Assembly (NCBI RefSeq): GCF_030160395.1
Contig: NZ_BSOG01000003.1
Coordinates: 332,449-396,448, forward strand
Direction: 5' to 3'
Length of the DNA stretch: 64,000 bases
Source of the DNA: Chitinimonas prasina
GTDB lineage: Bacteria; Pseudomonadota; Gammaproteobacteria; Burkholderiales; Chitinimonadaceae
Shown: in pieces, positions 1 to 9,110 of the stretch
Layout of the letters: each line of letters begins with the position of its first letter
Numbering within the stretch: the stretch's first letter is position 1
The notes under the pieces: generated by a model
The model's input: only the letters and a program-made list of their open reading frames with translations
What the model was told of the DNA's origin: nothing
Database searches by the model: none
Position numbers and translations under genes: made by a program

Positions 1-150
1 ATGCGCGGCGGTTTTTCAATGATTCAAGTTCATATCAGCCGCTGAAGCAGCCAAGGCGGGTTGGCCGCCTGTCCCAGCCTTTGGGTGCTGGTGGCGGGCC
101 AGCGATGGCTGGGGGATGTCCCTCGCGGGTCAGGTTTTTTTGCAATCGAT

Positions 151-164
151 CTTGTCTATACAAA
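151..164. promoter_or_regulatory. Putative HutC operator upstream of hutH
   Basis: The stretch TTGTCTATACAA (152-163) is a near-palindrome (half-sites TTGT and ACAA around a TA-rich centre). It resembles the TTGTATATACAA-type sites bound by HutC/GntR repressors. It lies about 50 bases upstream of the hutH start, and a HutC homologue is encoded in the same operon, so autorepression relieved by urocanate is the expected logic. Bases 1-150 hold no gene I can support. Confidence 0.6.
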
Positions 165-214
165 TGTAGACGAGTAATCTGTGTTTCATTCGATCATCCG
201 ATGCGAGAGACACC

Positions 215-1744
215 ATGCAAGCCATGACCCTGACCCCCGGTAAACTGACCCACAAGCAACTGCGTGCCATCATGGCGGGCGGTGTGCAGCTGACGCTGGA
301 CCCTGCGGCCGTACCCGGCATTGAGGCCGGCGCTCGCGCCGTGGCGGCCATCGTGGCCAAGGGGGCGCCGGCTTATGGCATCAATACCGGCTTTGGCCGC
401 TTGGCTTCCACCCATATCCCGGCCGATCAGCTGGAACTGTTGCAAAAGAACCTGGTGCTGTCGCACGCCGTGGGCGTGGGCGCGCCGTTGCCCGCATCCA
501 TGGTGCGCCTGCTGCTTACGCTCAAGATCTCCAGCATGGGCCGTGGCTATTCCGGCATACGGCTGGAAGTGATCACGGCGCTGCTCAAGCTCTTGAATGC
601 CGATGTGCTGCCCAGCATCCCTGCCAAGGGTTCGGTAGGCGCGTCGGGTGACTTGGCACCCCTGGCCCATATGGCAGCCGTGCTGCTGGGTGTGGGCGAG
701 GTGATGGTGGATGGCAAGTTCCTGCCTGCCGTGGAGGGCCTGGCCCGTGTTGGCCTCAGCCCCATGACCCTGGGTGCCAAGGAGGGCCTGGCCCTGCTCA
801 ACGGTACCCAGGCTTCTACCGCCATTGCGCTGGTGAACCTGTATGCCATAGAAGACCTGTACCAGACCGGCCTGGTGGCCGGTGCCTTGAGCGTGGACGC
901 GGCCGCCGGCTCGGTCGTGCCGTTTGACCGCCGCATCCACGAGCTGCGTGGCCATGCCGGCCAGATTGACGCTGCGGCGGCCTATCGCCAGTTGCTGGAT
1001 GGTTCCGCCATCATTGCCAGCCACAAGGAATGCGACAAGGTGCAGGACCCCTACAGCCTGCGCTGCCAGCCGCAGGTGATGGGTGCCTGCCTGGACCAGA
1101 TGCGCCATGCCGCCAATGTGCTGCTGCGCGAGGCCGACGCGGTATCCGACAACCCACTGGTGTTCCCCGATACCAATGAAGTGCTGTCTGGCGGCAACTT
1201 CCACGCCGAGCCGGTGGCCTTCGCTGCCGACAACCTGGCCATTGCCGTTTCCGAAATCGGTGCGCTGGCCGAGCGTCGTATCGCACTTCTGATCGATGCC
1301 ACCCTGTCCGGCCTGCCACCCTTCCTGGTGAAGGATGGCGGGGTGAACTCTGGTTTCATGATTGCCCACGTGACGGCCGCTGCGCTGGCCAGCGAAAACA
1401 AGACTCTGGCGCATCCGGCCTCGGTGGATTCGCTGCCGACTTCGGCCAACCAGGAAGACCATGTGTCCATGGCAACCTTTGCTGCCCGCAAGCTGGGCGA
1501 TATTGCCGAGAATGTGGCGCATATCCTGGCGATAGAACTGCTGGCTGCGGCACAGGGGGTGGATCTGCGTGCGCCGCACCAGACCTCGCCACGTTTGCTG
1601 GCCGCCATGGCGCTGATCCGTGGCAAGGTGCCGCATTACGATATCGACCGCTACTTTGCCCCCGATATCGAGGCCATCACCCAGCTGGTGCGCGACGGGG
1701 CTTTTGCCAAGCTGGCGCCGTTCCGCTTCGATTCGCAGGCCTGA
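215..1744 (+). CDS. hutH: Histidine ammonia-lyase
   Basis: This enzyme removes ammonia from L-histidine to give trans-urocanate, the first step of histidine catabolism in the cytoplasm. The 509-residue product has normal family length. The Ala-Ser-Gly triad at residues 143-145, inside [12 protein letters not shown], forms the autocatalytic MIO electrophile. The conserved YGINTGFG motif with the active-site tyrosine is at residues 54-61. The start at 215 follows a purine-rich GCGAGAGAC stretch; an in-frame ATG at 224 is an alternative. It heads the hut gene set, followed by hutC, and a HutC-like operator lies upstream. I am confident of the assignment. Confidence 0.97.
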   Translation: MQAMTLTPGKLTHKQLRAIMAGGVQLTLDPAAVPGIEAGARAVAAIVAKGAPAYGINTGFGRLASTHIPADQLELLQKNLVLSHAVGVGAPLPASMVRLLLTLKISSMGRGYSGIRLEVITALLKLLNADVLPSIPAKGSVGASGDLAPLAHMAAVLLGVGEVMVDGKFLPAVEGLARVGLSPMTLGAKEGLALLNGTQASTAIALVNLYAIEDLYQTGLVAGALSVDAAAGSVVPFDRRIHELRGHAGQIDAAAAYRQLLDGSAIIASHKECDKVQDPYSLRCQPQVMGACLDQMRHAANVLLREADAVSDNPLVFPDTNEVLSGGNFHAEPVAFAADNLAIAVSEIGALAERRIALLIDATLSGLPPFLVKDGGVNSGFMIAHVTAAALASENKTLAHPASVDSLPTSANQEDHVSMATFAARKLGDIAENVAHILAIELLAAAQGVDLRAPHQTSPRLLAAMALIRGKVPHYDIDRYFAPDIEAITQLVRDGAFAKLAPFRFDSQA

Positions 1745-1753
1745 GGCGGCGTG

Positions 1754-1779
1754 CCACGCACCTCGGCGTAGGTGCGTGG
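1754..1779. other. Perfect 10-bp hairpin between hutH and hutC
   Basis: CCACGCACCT and AGGTGCGTGG form a perfect 10-bp stem with a 6-base loop, 10 bases after the hutH stop codon. No T-run follows, so it is not a classical intrinsic terminator. It could protect the 3' end of hutH mRNA or partially reduce read-through into hutC. Confidence 0.6.
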
Positions 1780-1892
1780 ATTCAATCACGGGGGCTGCTG
1801 GTACTGGCTGCCTTGCTGCCTGGTGGCACCCGTGTAATCCGCTACAAGCAGCGATGAATTGAGTCCATGACGGGCTCTGAGGTGAGGAGAGC

Positions 1893-2588
1893 ATGAGTAC
1901 ACCGGCCTACCAACAGATCAAGGACTACCTGCTGAGCGAGATACAGGCAGGCCGCTGGCGTGCCGGTGATCAGGTGCCCAGCGAGAACGAGCTGGTCAAG
2001 CGCTTCGATGTGGCCCGCATGACAGTCAACCGCGCAGTGCGCGAGCTGGCGGCCGAGGGGGTGCTGACCCGTAGCCAGGGCGCGGGCACCTTTGTGGCGG
2101 CCACCAAGTACCAGAGCACGCTGGTCGACATCAAGAGCATCGCCGAGGAAATCCGCGCACGTGGGCATGAGCATACGGCCGAGCTGCTAAAGCTGCAGGC
2201 CGTCAAGGCCGATACCACACTGGCCGCCGAGATGGGCTTGCAGGTGGGGGCGCCATTGTTCTATTCGCTGATACTGCATCGCGAGAACGGGCTGCCCATC
2301 CAGCTGGAGGAACGCTGGGCCAATCCACAGCTGGCGCCGGACTACCTCAAGCAGGATTACAGCCGCATCACCCCCAACGAATACCTGACCCGTGCCGCGC
2401 CCTTATCACGGGTGGAATACCGTATCGAGGCACGCCGGCCCGATCGCACTGCCAAGGCCAGGCTGGCCATGGACAAGGACGAGCCGTGCCTGGTGCTGCA
2501 TCGCCGCACCTACTCCCGTGGCCTGGTGGCCAGCGTGGCCAACCTGTACCACCCGGCCGGCCGCTACCAGTTCAGCGGGCATTTCTAA
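1893..2588 (+). CDS. hutC: Histidine utilisation repressor, GntR/HutC family
   Basis: The 231-residue regulator has an N-terminal winged helix (about residues 5-70, with VPSENELVKRF and MTVNRAVRELAAEG) and a C-terminal UTRA ligand-binding domain (about 90-225). This is the architecture of HutC, which binds urocanate and releases the hut promoter. A good ribosome-binding site (GAGGAGAGC) precedes the ATG. Its place directly after hutH and before hutU supports the specific assignment over other GntR repressors. It probably represses its own operon through the palindrome near position 158. Confidence 0.93.
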   Translation: MSTPAYQQIKDYLLSEIQAGRWRAGDQVPSENELVKRFDVARMTVNRAVRELAAEGVLTRSQGAGTFVAATKYQSTLVDIKSIAEEIRARGHEHTAELLKLQAVKADTTLAAEMGLQVGAPLFYSLILHRENGLPIQLEERWANPQLAPDYLKQDYSRITPNEYLTRAAPLSRVEYRIEARRPDRTAKARLAMDKDEPCLVLHRRTYSRGLVASVANLYHPAGRYQFSGHF

Positions 2589-2596
2589 GGTAGGCC

Positions 2597-3100
2597 ATGA
2601 TGCATCTGCGCCTTGCCCCCATCCAGCTGGACGATGATTTTGCCGAGGCCTATGCCATGCGGCGGGATTCCTACCAGGTATCGTTCGGTACCACCGAGGC
2701 GTTCGACCGCGATGCCGGACCGGCGGGCGAGCTGTACCGGGCCAGGTTGGCGCAGCGTTGCGCCGACTACCCGGATGGTTATGTGCATGCCTGGCTGGGG
2801 GATGAGATCGTCGGCCAACTGGAGGTCAGGCACGAGCCAGATCAGCCTGGGCACGGCTATGTGCATCTGTTCTACCTGCTACCGGCTTGGCGCCATCAAG
2901 GCCTGGGTGGGCAGTTGCACGACTATGCCGTCGACTATCTGCGGCGCCACGGCTGCCATACCGCGCGACTCAGCGTGGACAGACATAATGCTCCTGCTCT
3001 GGCCTTCTACCGTCGGCATGGCTGGCGCTTCGACGCTGCCAATCCCAAGCATCCAACCACCGATTTTCTGCGCCTGGACCTCAGCCCCGGCGCAGCCTGA
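2597..3100 (+). CDS. GNAT-family N-acetyltransferase embedded in the hut operon
   Basis: This 167-residue protein is a single GNAT domain. The acetyl-CoA-binding motif A reads [14 protein letters not shown], with RHQGLG at residues 99-104. The C-terminal motif B reads [13 protein letters not shown]. It starts 8 bases after the hutC stop and ends 32 bases before hutU, so it is almost certainly co-transcribed with histidine catabolism genes. The substrate cannot be read from the sequence. Its location suggests a small amine or amino acid connected with histidine breakdown, or detoxification of an intermediate, but this is inference. The alternative is that it is a passenger gene. Confidence 0.85.
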   Translation: MMHLRLAPIQLDDDFAEAYAMRRDSYQVSFGTTEAFDRDAGPAGELYRARLAQRCADYPDGYVHAWLGDEIVGQLEVRHEPDQPGHGYVHLFYLLPAWRHQGLGGQLHDYAVDYLRRHGCHTARLSVDRHNAPALAFYRRHGWRFDAANPKHPTTDFLRLDLSPGAA

Positions 3101-3132
3101 TTCGATCTACCCTTCCCCGACAGGAGACCACC

Positions 3133-4806
3133 ATGACCGATCCCCGCATCGACCCCAGCCGCGTCATCCGCGCCCCGCGCGGCAGCGAGCTGAGCTGCAA
3201 GAGCTGGCTGACCGAAGCTGCCTTCCGCATGATCCAGAACAATCTGGATGCCGAGGTGGCGGAGCACCCGACTTCGCTGGTGGTCTACGGCGGCATAGGC
3301 CGGGCGGCACGCGATTGGGCTTGCTATGACCGCATCCTGGATACGCTCAAGACCCTGAACGACGATGAGACGCTGCTGATACAGAGCGGCAAACCGGTGG
3401 GGGTGTTCCGTACCCATGCCGACGCGCCGCGTGTGCTGCTGGCTAACTCCAATCTGGTGCCGGCCTGGGCCAACTGGGACCATTTCAATGAGCTCGATAA
3501 GAAGGGCTTGATGATGTACGGCCAGATGACGGCCGGCTCGTGGATCTACATCGGTACCCAGGGCATAGTGCAGGGGACCTACGAGACTTTCTACGCCGTT
3601 GCCAACCAGCATTTCGATGGCAAGCCGGCAGGCCGCTGGATACTGACCGGTGGCCTGGGGGGCATGGGCGGCGCCCAGCCGCTGGCCGCCACCATGGCGG
3701 GCTTCTCCATGATTGCGGTGGAGTGCGACGAGACCCGCATCGATTTCCGCCTGAAGACCCGCTATGTGGACAAGAAGGCCCATACCCTGGATGAGGCGCT
3801 GGCCATGCTGGATGCCGCCCGGGCTGAAGGCAAGCCGGTATCGGTGGGCCTGCTGGGCAATGCCGCCGATGTGTTTGGCGAGCTGGTGCAGCGTGGCATC
3901 ACCCCCGATGTGGTGACCGATCAGACCTCGGCCCATGACCCGGTACACGGCTATCTACCGCAGGGCTGGAGCGTGGCGGAGTGGCGCGACAAGCAGAAGT
4001 CGGCACCCCAGAGCGTGGTGGAGGCGGCCAGCCGCTCCATGGCTGTGCATGTGCAAGCCATGCTGGACCTGCAGGCGCGCGGTGCGGCCACCCTCGACTA
4101 CGGCAACAATATCCGCCAGGTGGCGCTGGACCAGGGCGTCAGCAACGCCTTCGATTTCCCCGGCTTTGTACCGGCCTATATCCGTCCCTTGTTCTGCAAG
4201 GGCGTAGGCCCCTTCCGCTGGGTGGCGCTGTCGGGCGATCCCGAGGATATCTACAAGACCGATGCCAAGGTCAAGGAACTGATACCCGACGATCCGCACC
4301 TGCACAACTGGCTGGACATGGCGCGCGAGCGTATCGCCTTCCAGGGCCTGCCGGCCCGTATCTGCTGGGTGGGTCTGGGCGACCGGCATCGCCTGGGGCT
4401 GGCCTTCAACGAGATGGTCAGAACGGGCGAGCTGAAGGCCCCCGTGGTCATCGGCCGCGATCACCTGGACTCGGGTTCGGTGGCCTCCCCGAACCGCGAA
4501 ACCGAGGCTATGCGCGACGGTAGCGATGCGGTCTCGGACTGGCCCTTGCTCAATGCGCTGTTGAACACGGCTGGCGGCGCGACCTGGGTGTCCTTGCACC
4601 ACGGCGGTGGTGTGGGCATGGGCTATTCGCAGCATTCCGGCGTGGTTATCGTCTGTGATGGCAGCGATGCTGCCGCCAAGCGTATCGAACGGGTGCTGTG
4701 GAACGACCCGGGCACAGGCGTGATGCGCCATGCCGATGCCGGCTATGAGATTGCACAGACTTGTGCCCGCGAGCAGGGGTTGAACCTGCCCATGCTGGGT
4801 CGCTGA
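3133..4806 (+). CDS. hutU: Urocanate hydratase
   Basis: Urocanase adds water to urocanate using tightly bound NAD+ as an electrophile, giving imidazolonepropionate. The 557 residues match family length. The N-terminal [14 protein letters not shown], the glycine-rich [16 protein letters not shown]+ site (about residues 174-186) and the active-site cysteine (C411, in [14 protein letters not shown]) are all present. A strong CAGGAG ribosome-binding site precedes the ATG. It is the second enzyme of the pathway and lies between the GNAT gene and hutI. Confidence 0.97.
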   Translation: MTDPRIDPSRVIRAPRGSELSCKSWLTEAAFRMIQNNLDAEVAEHPTSLVVYGGIGRAARDWACYDRILDTLKTLNDDETLLIQSGKPVGVFRTHADAPRVLLANSNLVPAWANWDHFNELDKKGLMMYGQMTAGSWIYIGTQGIVQGTYETFYAVANQHFDGKPAGRWILTGGLGGMGGAQPLAATMAGFSMIAVECDETRIDFRLKTRYVDKKAHTLDEALAMLDAARAEGKPVSVGLLGNAADVFGELVQRGITPDVVTDQTSAHDPVHGYLPQGWSVAEWRDKQKSAPQSVVEAASRSMAVHVQAMLDLQARGAATLDYGNNIRQVALDQGVSNAFDFPGFVPAYIRPLFCKGVGPFRWVALSGDPEDIYKTDAKVKELIPDDPHLHNWLDMARERIAFQGLPARICWVGLGDRHRLGLAFNEMVRTGELKAPVVIGRDHLDSGSVASPNRETEAMRDGSDAVSDWPLLNALLNTAGGATWVSLHHGGGVGMGYSQHSGVVIVCDGSDAAAKRIERVLWNDPGTGVMRHADAGYEIAQTCAREQGLNLPMLGR

Positions 4807-4855
4807 TCAGGCGGGGGGCCGGCCACCAGACGGCAGCACTCCCCCCTGCTGCCTA

Positions 4856-4889
4856 GCCGTGCCGCCGCGCTGTTGCCCGGCGGCACGGC
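4856..4889. other. Perfect 12-bp hairpin between hutU and hutI
   Basis: GCCGTGCCGCCG (4856-4867) and CGGCGGCACGGC (4878-4889) form a perfect 12-bp GC-rich stem with a 10-base loop. A-rich, not T-rich, sequence follows on the plus strand, so full termination is unlikely. It may stabilise the upstream hut mRNA or reduce expression of hutI-hutG relative to hutHCU. Confidence 0.6.
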
Positions 4890-4946
4890 CTATTGAAAAA
4901 TTGAAAACCTGGCCTGAAACCTGGGTCTGCAAACAACGCCAAAGCC

Positions 4947-6149
4947 ATGAACCTGCTGATACGCCACACCCACCTTGCCACCTTTGCCCAGCCTGATGGC
5001 TACGGCGAGCTGCATGATGCCGCACTGCTGGTGCGCGATGGCCGCATAGCCTGGCTAGGGGCAGAGCAGGATATCCCCGCCGGCCTGGGCGAACTGCAAG
5101 AGGTGGACGGGCAGGGCGGCTGGCTTACGCCTGGGCTGATCGACTGCCATACCCACCTGGTATTTGGCGGAGACCGTTCGCATGAGTTCGAGCTGCGTCT
5201 CAATGGCGCCAGCTATGAGGAGATTGCCCGTGCTGGCGGCGGCATACGCTCCTCGGTCAGCGCTACCCGCGCTGTCAGCGAGGCCGAGCTGCTGGCGCAG
5301 AGCCTGCGCCGGCTGGACGGCATGCTGCGCGAGGGGGTGACCACGGTGGAGGTCAAGTCAGGCTATGGCCTGGATTTCGACAGCGAGCGCAAGATGCTGC
5401 GGGTGGCGCGGCAGCTGGGTCAGCAGCGGCGGGTCGGCGTGCAAGCCACCTACCTGGCGGCCCATGCGCTGCCACCCGAATTCCAGGGCCGGCCGGATGA
5501 CTATATCGAGGCCTGCATTGCCTGGCTCAAGCCGCTGGCGGAGGAAGGGCTGGTAGATGCCGTCGATGCCTTCTGCGAGCAGATAGGCTTCAGCCGCGAT
5601 CAGGTGGCGCGCCTCTTCCAGGCGGCCAAGGCGCTGGGCCTGCCGGTCAAGTTGCATGCCGAGCAGTTGTCCGACTCGGGCGGGGCGCTGCTGACGGCCC
5701 AGCATGATGGGCTGTCGGCCGATCATCTGGAGTGGCTGGACGAGCAGGCCATTGCCGCCATGGCGCAGCATGGCACGGTCGCCGTGCTGTTGCCCATCGC
5801 CTTCTACTGCCTGCGCGAGACCAAGCTGCCACCTATCGCTGCCCTGCGGGCGGCGGGTGTGCCCATGGCGGTTTCCACTGACTGCAATCCCGGCACGGCG
5901 CCCGCCTCCAGCCCACTGTTGGCGCTGAACATGGCCTGCACGCTGTTCCGCCTCACCCCGGCCGAGGCCCTTGCCGGCATGACGCGGCATGCGGCGCAGG
6001 CGCTGGGCCTGCAGCAGCAGACCGGCACACTGGAAATCGGCAAGCGCGCCGACCTGGCACTATGGCAGATCAACCGGCCGGCCGAGCTATGCTACTGGTT
6101 GGGCGGCGAGCCGCTGCTGGGGCGCTGGTACAACGGTCAACAGGGTTAG
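4947..6149 (+). CDS. hutI: Imidazolonepropionase
   Basis: This metal-dependent amidohydrolase opens the ring of 4-imidazolone-5-propionate to give N-formimidoyl-L-glutamate. The 400-residue product carries the metal-binding [10 protein letters not shown] (His68 and His70), a later KLHAEQLSD histidine, ADHLEWL, and the [10 protein letters not shown] aspartate motif. These are all diagnostic of HutI within the amidohydrolase superfamily. The ribosome-binding site is weak. The gene sits 140 bases after hutU, separated from it by a stable hairpin, so its level may differ from hutHCU. Confidence 0.96.
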   Translation: MNLLIRHTHLATFAQPDGYGELHDAALLVRDGRIAWLGAEQDIPAGLGELQEVDGQGGWLTPGLIDCHTHLVFGGDRSHEFELRLNGASYEEIARAGGGIRSSVSATRAVSEAELLAQSLRRLDGMLREGVTTVEVKSGYGLDFDSERKMLRVARQLGQQRRVGVQATYLAAHALPPEFQGRPDDYIEACIAWLKPLAEEGLVDAVDAFCEQIGFSRDQVARLFQAAKALGLPVKLHAEQLSDSGGALLTAQHDGLSADHLEWLDEQAIAAMAQHGTVAVLLPIAFYCLRETKLPPIAALRAAGVPMAVSTDCNPGTAPASSPLLALNMACTLFRLTPAEALAGMTRHAAQALGLQQQTGTLEIGKRADLALWQINRPAELCYWLGGEPLLGRWYNGQQG

Positions 6150-6152
6150 CGC

Positions 6153-6710
6153 ATGGCTCCACCCAGCACAAGCCAGGCGTGGCGATGGTTATCAAGGCCG
6201 GGCGGTTGGTGGTATCAGCGCCGCATCGGTTCCTGGCACTTATTCTTGCTACCCGCCGGCATCGTGACCTTGCAGATGTATATGCTCATGATGGGCATCT
6301 ACCTGTTTGTGTTGTGGGACAGCGATATGGCAACCACGCTTCTGCTGTTGCCACCCTGGCCGGTTTGGGTCTGGTGCCTGCTATTGTTGCCGCTGGGCTT
6401 GCTTGAGGTACTGGTGGTTGGCAGGCGTGGCGTGACCTACTACCGAATGTGCCTGTTGCTACCTGTCTGGCGTACTGCCATCCGGCCAGGAAGTGGCCTG
6501 TATCTTCATCCTGGCGTGGCCGATTTGCCTGCAGAGTGCGTCTTTCTGCGCCGGCCCGGTTACGCCTACGATGGCATCGCGCTTGGCAACCGACGATCTG
6601 CCCAGTCGCTTTTCGCGGCGCTGGCCGAAGTGCTGCAGGCTAGCGGCTGGCAATGGCAAAGGCCCGCTGGCAAGCTGCAAACCGAATTATTCCTGTCCTA
6701 TCCTGGCTAG
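6153..6710 (+). CDS. Uncharacterised two-TM membrane protein between hutI and hutG
   Basis: The 185-residue product is not a family I recognise. After a basic/aromatic N-terminus it has two hydrophobic segments (about residues 28-54 and 65-88). These are followed by a soluble tail (GRRGVTYYRM, then an aromatic/basic domain ending near residue 185). That layout is typical of small membrane-anchored proteins with a PH-like cytosolic domain. It begins 3 bases after the hutI stop and ends 47 bases before hutG, so it must be translated from hut mRNA. It does not resemble the cupin-like HutD or the known histidine/urocanate permeases. A role in histidine or urocanate handling is only inferred from position. 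Confidence 0.75.
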   Translation: MAPPSTSQAWRWLSRPGGWWYQRRIGSWHLFLLPAGIVTLQMYMLMMGIYLFVLWDSDMATTLLLLPPWPVWVWCLLLLPLGLLEVLVVGRRGVTYYRMCLLLPVWRTAIRPGSGLYLHPGVADLPAECVFLRRPGYAYDGIALGNRRSAQSLFAALAEVLQASGWQWQRPAGKLQTELFLSYPG

Positions 6711-6757
6711 TGCCCGTCCATCCCTAGCCGGGAGGCTATTCTCATTGGAGTCCCACT

Positions 6758-7696
6758 ATGTACCAAGCTGCTGATATGGCCGTATGGCAAGGCCGCGTAG
6801 ACGCCGCGGAAGGCCCGCTGGCCCGCCGCTGGCATGAGTGTCTGCAGGCCTTCCACGATGATGCGCCCCCCGGTACGGCCTTGCTGGGCTTTGCCTGCCA
6901 CGCCGGGGTGCAGCGCAATCACGGCCGGCCTGGCGCCGAGGAGGGGCCGCTGGCCCTGCGCAAGGCGCTGGCCAACCTGGCCTGGCACCATGAGGGGCAT
7001 ATCTACGATGCCGGTAATGTGCGCTGCGTGGGCGATGCGCTGGAAGAGGCGCAGCAGGAGCTGGGCAGGCAGGTGACCCATCTGCTGCAGCGCGGGCATT
7101 TTCCGCTGGTGCTGGGCGGTGGGCACGAGATTGCCTATGGCAGCTTCCTCGGCCTGGCACGCCACGCCGAGCTGCAGGGCAGGCCGCCGCGCATAGGCAT
7201 CATCAATCTCGATGCCCATTTCGATCTGCGGGCAGGCGAGCGTGGCAGTTCCGGCACGCCGTTCCGGCAGATTGCCGAGGCCTGCGCGGCCAACCGGATG
7301 TCGTTCAACTACCTGGTCTATGGCATCTCTGAGCCGGGCAATACCGAGGCCCTGTTCCACCGCGCCCGCGAGCTGGGCGTGCAGTGGCGCGGCGACGAGG
7401 AGTGTACGCGCGACAGGATGGAAGACCTGCTCGATACCCTGGCCTTCTTTGCCGACGAAGTGGACTGGCTATACCTGACCGTCTGCCTTGATGTCCTGCC
7501 GGGCAGCGTGGCGCCGGGCGTTTCGGCGCCGGCAGCCTACGGCGTGGAGCTGTCGGTGGTCGAGGCCCTGATCGATGCCGCCAAGGCCACGGGCAAGCTG
7601 ATGCTGGCGGATATCGCCGAGCTGAACCCGGCCTTCGACCGCGATGGTGTCACCGCCAAGGTGGCGGCACGGCTGGCTTGGCGGATTGCTCGGTGA
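6758..7696 (+). CDS. hutG: Formimidoylglutamase (arginase/ureohydrolase family)
   Basis: HutG hydrolyses N-formimidoyl-L-glutamate to glutamate and formamide, the last step of the four-enzyme histidine route. The 312-residue protein shows the binuclear-manganese motifs GGGHE (His123) and DAHFD (Asp152, His154, Asp156). The third motif reads TVCLDVLPG (about residues 241-249), with a cysteine where many ureohydrolases have the first aspartate of the DxD pair. The downstream APGVSAPA block is typical of HutG. Gene position after hutI makes the function secure. The motif variation may be subfamily-specific and deserves alignment. Confidence 0.93.
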   Translation: MYQAADMAVWQGRVDAAEGPLARRWHECLQAFHDDAPPGTALLGFACHAGVQRNHGRPGAEEGPLALRKALANLAWHHEGHIYDAGNVRCVGDALEEAQQELGRQVTHLLQRGHFPLVLGGGHEIAYGSFLGLARHAELQGRPPRIGIINLDAHFDLRAGERGSSGTPFRQIAEACAANRMSFNYLVYGISEPGNTEALFHRARELGVQWRGDEECTRDRMEDLLDTLAFFADEVDWLYLTVCLDVLPGSVAPGVSAPAAYGVELSVVEALIDAAKATGKLMLADIAELNPAFDRDGVTAKVAARLAWRIAR

Positions 7697-7779
7697 GGCT
7701 GGGTACCGGAGCGGCTTTCATATGCCCTATCTACCTGATCTGAGCCAATGCAGTCCGTTACCACACGCGCTGTGGGGCA

Positions 7780-8139
7780 GTGCGTGTCGTTGGGTGGCTG
7801 ACGGCGGAAGAGGAATATGCGACCGGGAAGGTGGATGAGGTATTTTTTCAACGACTGAAGCAGTTGTGTAGCAATCCTTGGCAACCCTTTGTGTCGGCGG
7901 GTTTGCACCAGTGTTCTCTATGCCAGTTCGATGGGCCTTACTGCGGAAATAATGTGTTTGTGCCCTATCAGGGCTGTATATATGTCGCGCCGGTCGCGAT
8001 AGTCCATTACATCGCTGCACACCAGTACCAGCCGCCGCCTGTTTTCCTGGACGCAGTTATGGCGTGCCCGGCTATGCGCAGCAATGCGTACTATAAGGCG
8101 ATACTGGGTAACGGTGGGCGTGACCTGCTGCGACCGTAG
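7780..8139 (+). CDS. Small uncharacterised protein with CxxC motif
   Basis: The 119-residue product starts at a GTG, since the reading frame has no ATG before an upstream stop at 7741; a GGGG stretch precedes it. The body is compositionally protein-like: HQCSLCQF (a CxxC pair), FVPYQGCIYVAPVAIVHYIAAHQYQPP, then DAVMACPAMRSNAYY. I recall this pattern from small orphan proteins of unknown function but cannot name the family with certainty. It has no clear operon partner; hutG ends 83 bases upstream. A degenerate copy of the palindromic repeat family lies 4 bases after its stop. Confidence 0.7.
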   Translation: MRVVGWLTAEEEYATGKVDEVFFQRLKQLCSNPWQPFVSAGLHQCSLCQFDGPYCGNNVFVPYQGCIYVAPVAIVHYIAAHQYQPPPVFLDAVMACPAMRSNAYYKAILGNGGRDLLRP

Positions 8140-8143
8140 TTTT

Positions 8144-8202
8144 GAGCCTGTTCAAGGTCGTTTCGCCTGGCGAACGACGTGGTAAAGCGATCTTGAACGG
8201 GC
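8144..8202. repeat. Degenerate copy of the GAGCCTGTT palindromic repeat
   Basis: GAGCCTGTTCAAGGTCGTTT (8144 onward) is matched by an inverted AAAGCGATCTTGAACGGGC (8184-8202) with a few mismatches. It shares the GAGCCTGTTCAAG end with copies near 42470 and 49790. The outer TA seen in better copies is lost. It lies immediately downstream of the gene ending at 8139. Confidence 0.65.
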
Positions 8203-8237
8203 ACTTGGGACTCAAGCCACGCTATGTTGTGCAGGAC

Positions 8238-8654
8238 TCAGGGACTGCCGGGGGAGTTTGCCAGTTGCTCGGTGGCAATGAAAAGCGCCTTGACGGTTTC
8301 CGTCTGATCTTCAAGCCGGGGCGACCATTCGATGGTGAGGGAATGTGAACCACGACTCAGCCTCAAGCCGAATTGAGTCCCGCCGAGCATACCTGTGGTC
8401 GTGGTGGGGAGTTTGTAGCTGATCTGATCGGCCAATGCCTGAATCCGCCGCAGTTGATCGGACGTAACGGCAAACGTCTCGTGGGGTAGGTCTAGATTCA
8501 CATGGACACTATGCGCCGTGCAGATGGCATGCTCGTGGGATTGAATCACCCCACCGATACCATCCGCCACCATCGTGGCATCAATCTCGATGACCGAACC
8601 CCACGTGCGATGAGGGCGGCGCCAGATAGTTAACTCGAAATCCTCTGGAAGCAT
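8238..8654 (-). CDS. Hypothetical protein
   Basis: The 138-residue minus-strand protein has ordinary amino-acid composition and no recognisable motif, signal peptide or membrane segment. It begins MLPEDFELTIWRR and contains HEHAICTAHSVHVNLDLPHE and a C-terminal half rich in polar residues. The pattern of alternating short hydrophobic stretches suggests a mainly beta-strand fold. It is flanked by unrelated genes on both sides, with about 120 bases to the SMR gene. Function is unknown; confidence reflects the coding potential only. Confidence 0.6.
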   Translation of the reverse strand: MLPEDFELTIWRRPHRTWGSVIEIDATMVADGIGGVIQSHEHAICTAHSVHVNLDLPHETFAVTSDQLRRIQALADQISYKLPTTTTGMLGGTQFGLRLSRGSHSLTIEWSPRLEDQTETVKALFIATEQLANSPGSP

Positions 8655-8774
8655 GGGTGACAGGCCTGTTGATGGTAGGCATTGATGCTACGACGCTTTG
8701 TCACCTTCGTGTGCAAATGGGCATTAAGCGACGATGGCGCAAGCCTAGCAGCTGGGAGGCTTGCTGCTAGGCAC

Positions 8775-9107
8775 TCAATGCGCTGCCGCCTTGGAGTAGA
8801 GATTGATGACCACTACCCCGGCGATGATCAGGGCCATGCCCAGCAGGGCGGGCGCGTCGAGCTTCTGGCCGTGCAGCAGCCAGGCGATCAGGGCGATCAG
8901 GACGATGCCTGCGCCTGACCAGATGGCGTAGGCGGTGCCCATGGGGATGGTGCGCAGGGTGAGCGACAGGAAATAGAAGGCAATGCTGTAGCCGCCCAGG
9001 GTGAGCAGGGAGGGCCACAGCCGGGTGAGGCCATCGCTGGACTTGAGGGCCGAGGTGGCAATGACCTCGGCGACGATGGCGATGGCGAGAAAGAGCCAAT
9101 TTTGCAT
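8775..9107 (-). CDS. Small multidrug resistance (EmrE/QacE-type) efflux protein
   Basis: The 110-residue protein has four predicted membrane helices and the SMR signature: the proton/drug-coupling glutamate is at residue 14 in [36 protein letters not shown] and the C-terminal [11 protein letters not shown] are also present. It would work as an antiparallel dimer exchanging protons for lipophilic cations (quaternary ammonium compounds, dyes). It starts 3 bases after the tetR-like gene stop, so both are on one minus-strand transcript. The exact substrate (EmrE versus SugE/Gdx guanidinium) cannot be fixed, but the sequence looks EmrE/QacE-like. Confidence 0.93.
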   Translation of the reverse strand: MQNWLFLAIAIVAEVIATSALKSSDGLTRLWPSLLTLGGYSIAFYFLSLTLRTIPMGTAYAIWSGAGIVLIALIAWLLHGQKLDAPALLGMALIIAGVVVINLYSKAAAH

Positions 9108-9110
9108 GGG

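Noticed and set aside
1754..1779. Hairpin after hutH considered as an intrinsic terminator
   Set aside because: The stem is perfect but no T-run follows, and the operon continues into hutC. Full termination is unlikely.
194..1894. A 566-codon open frame on the minus strand opposite hutH
   Set aside because: It is an antisense shadow of a strongly supported gene in GC-rich DNA. The product is rich in His, Gln and Gly with no family motif.
3007..3948. A 313-codon minus-strand frame opposite hutU
   Set aside because: Antisense to urocanase, with low-complexity His/Gln/Gly-rich composition and no homology pattern.
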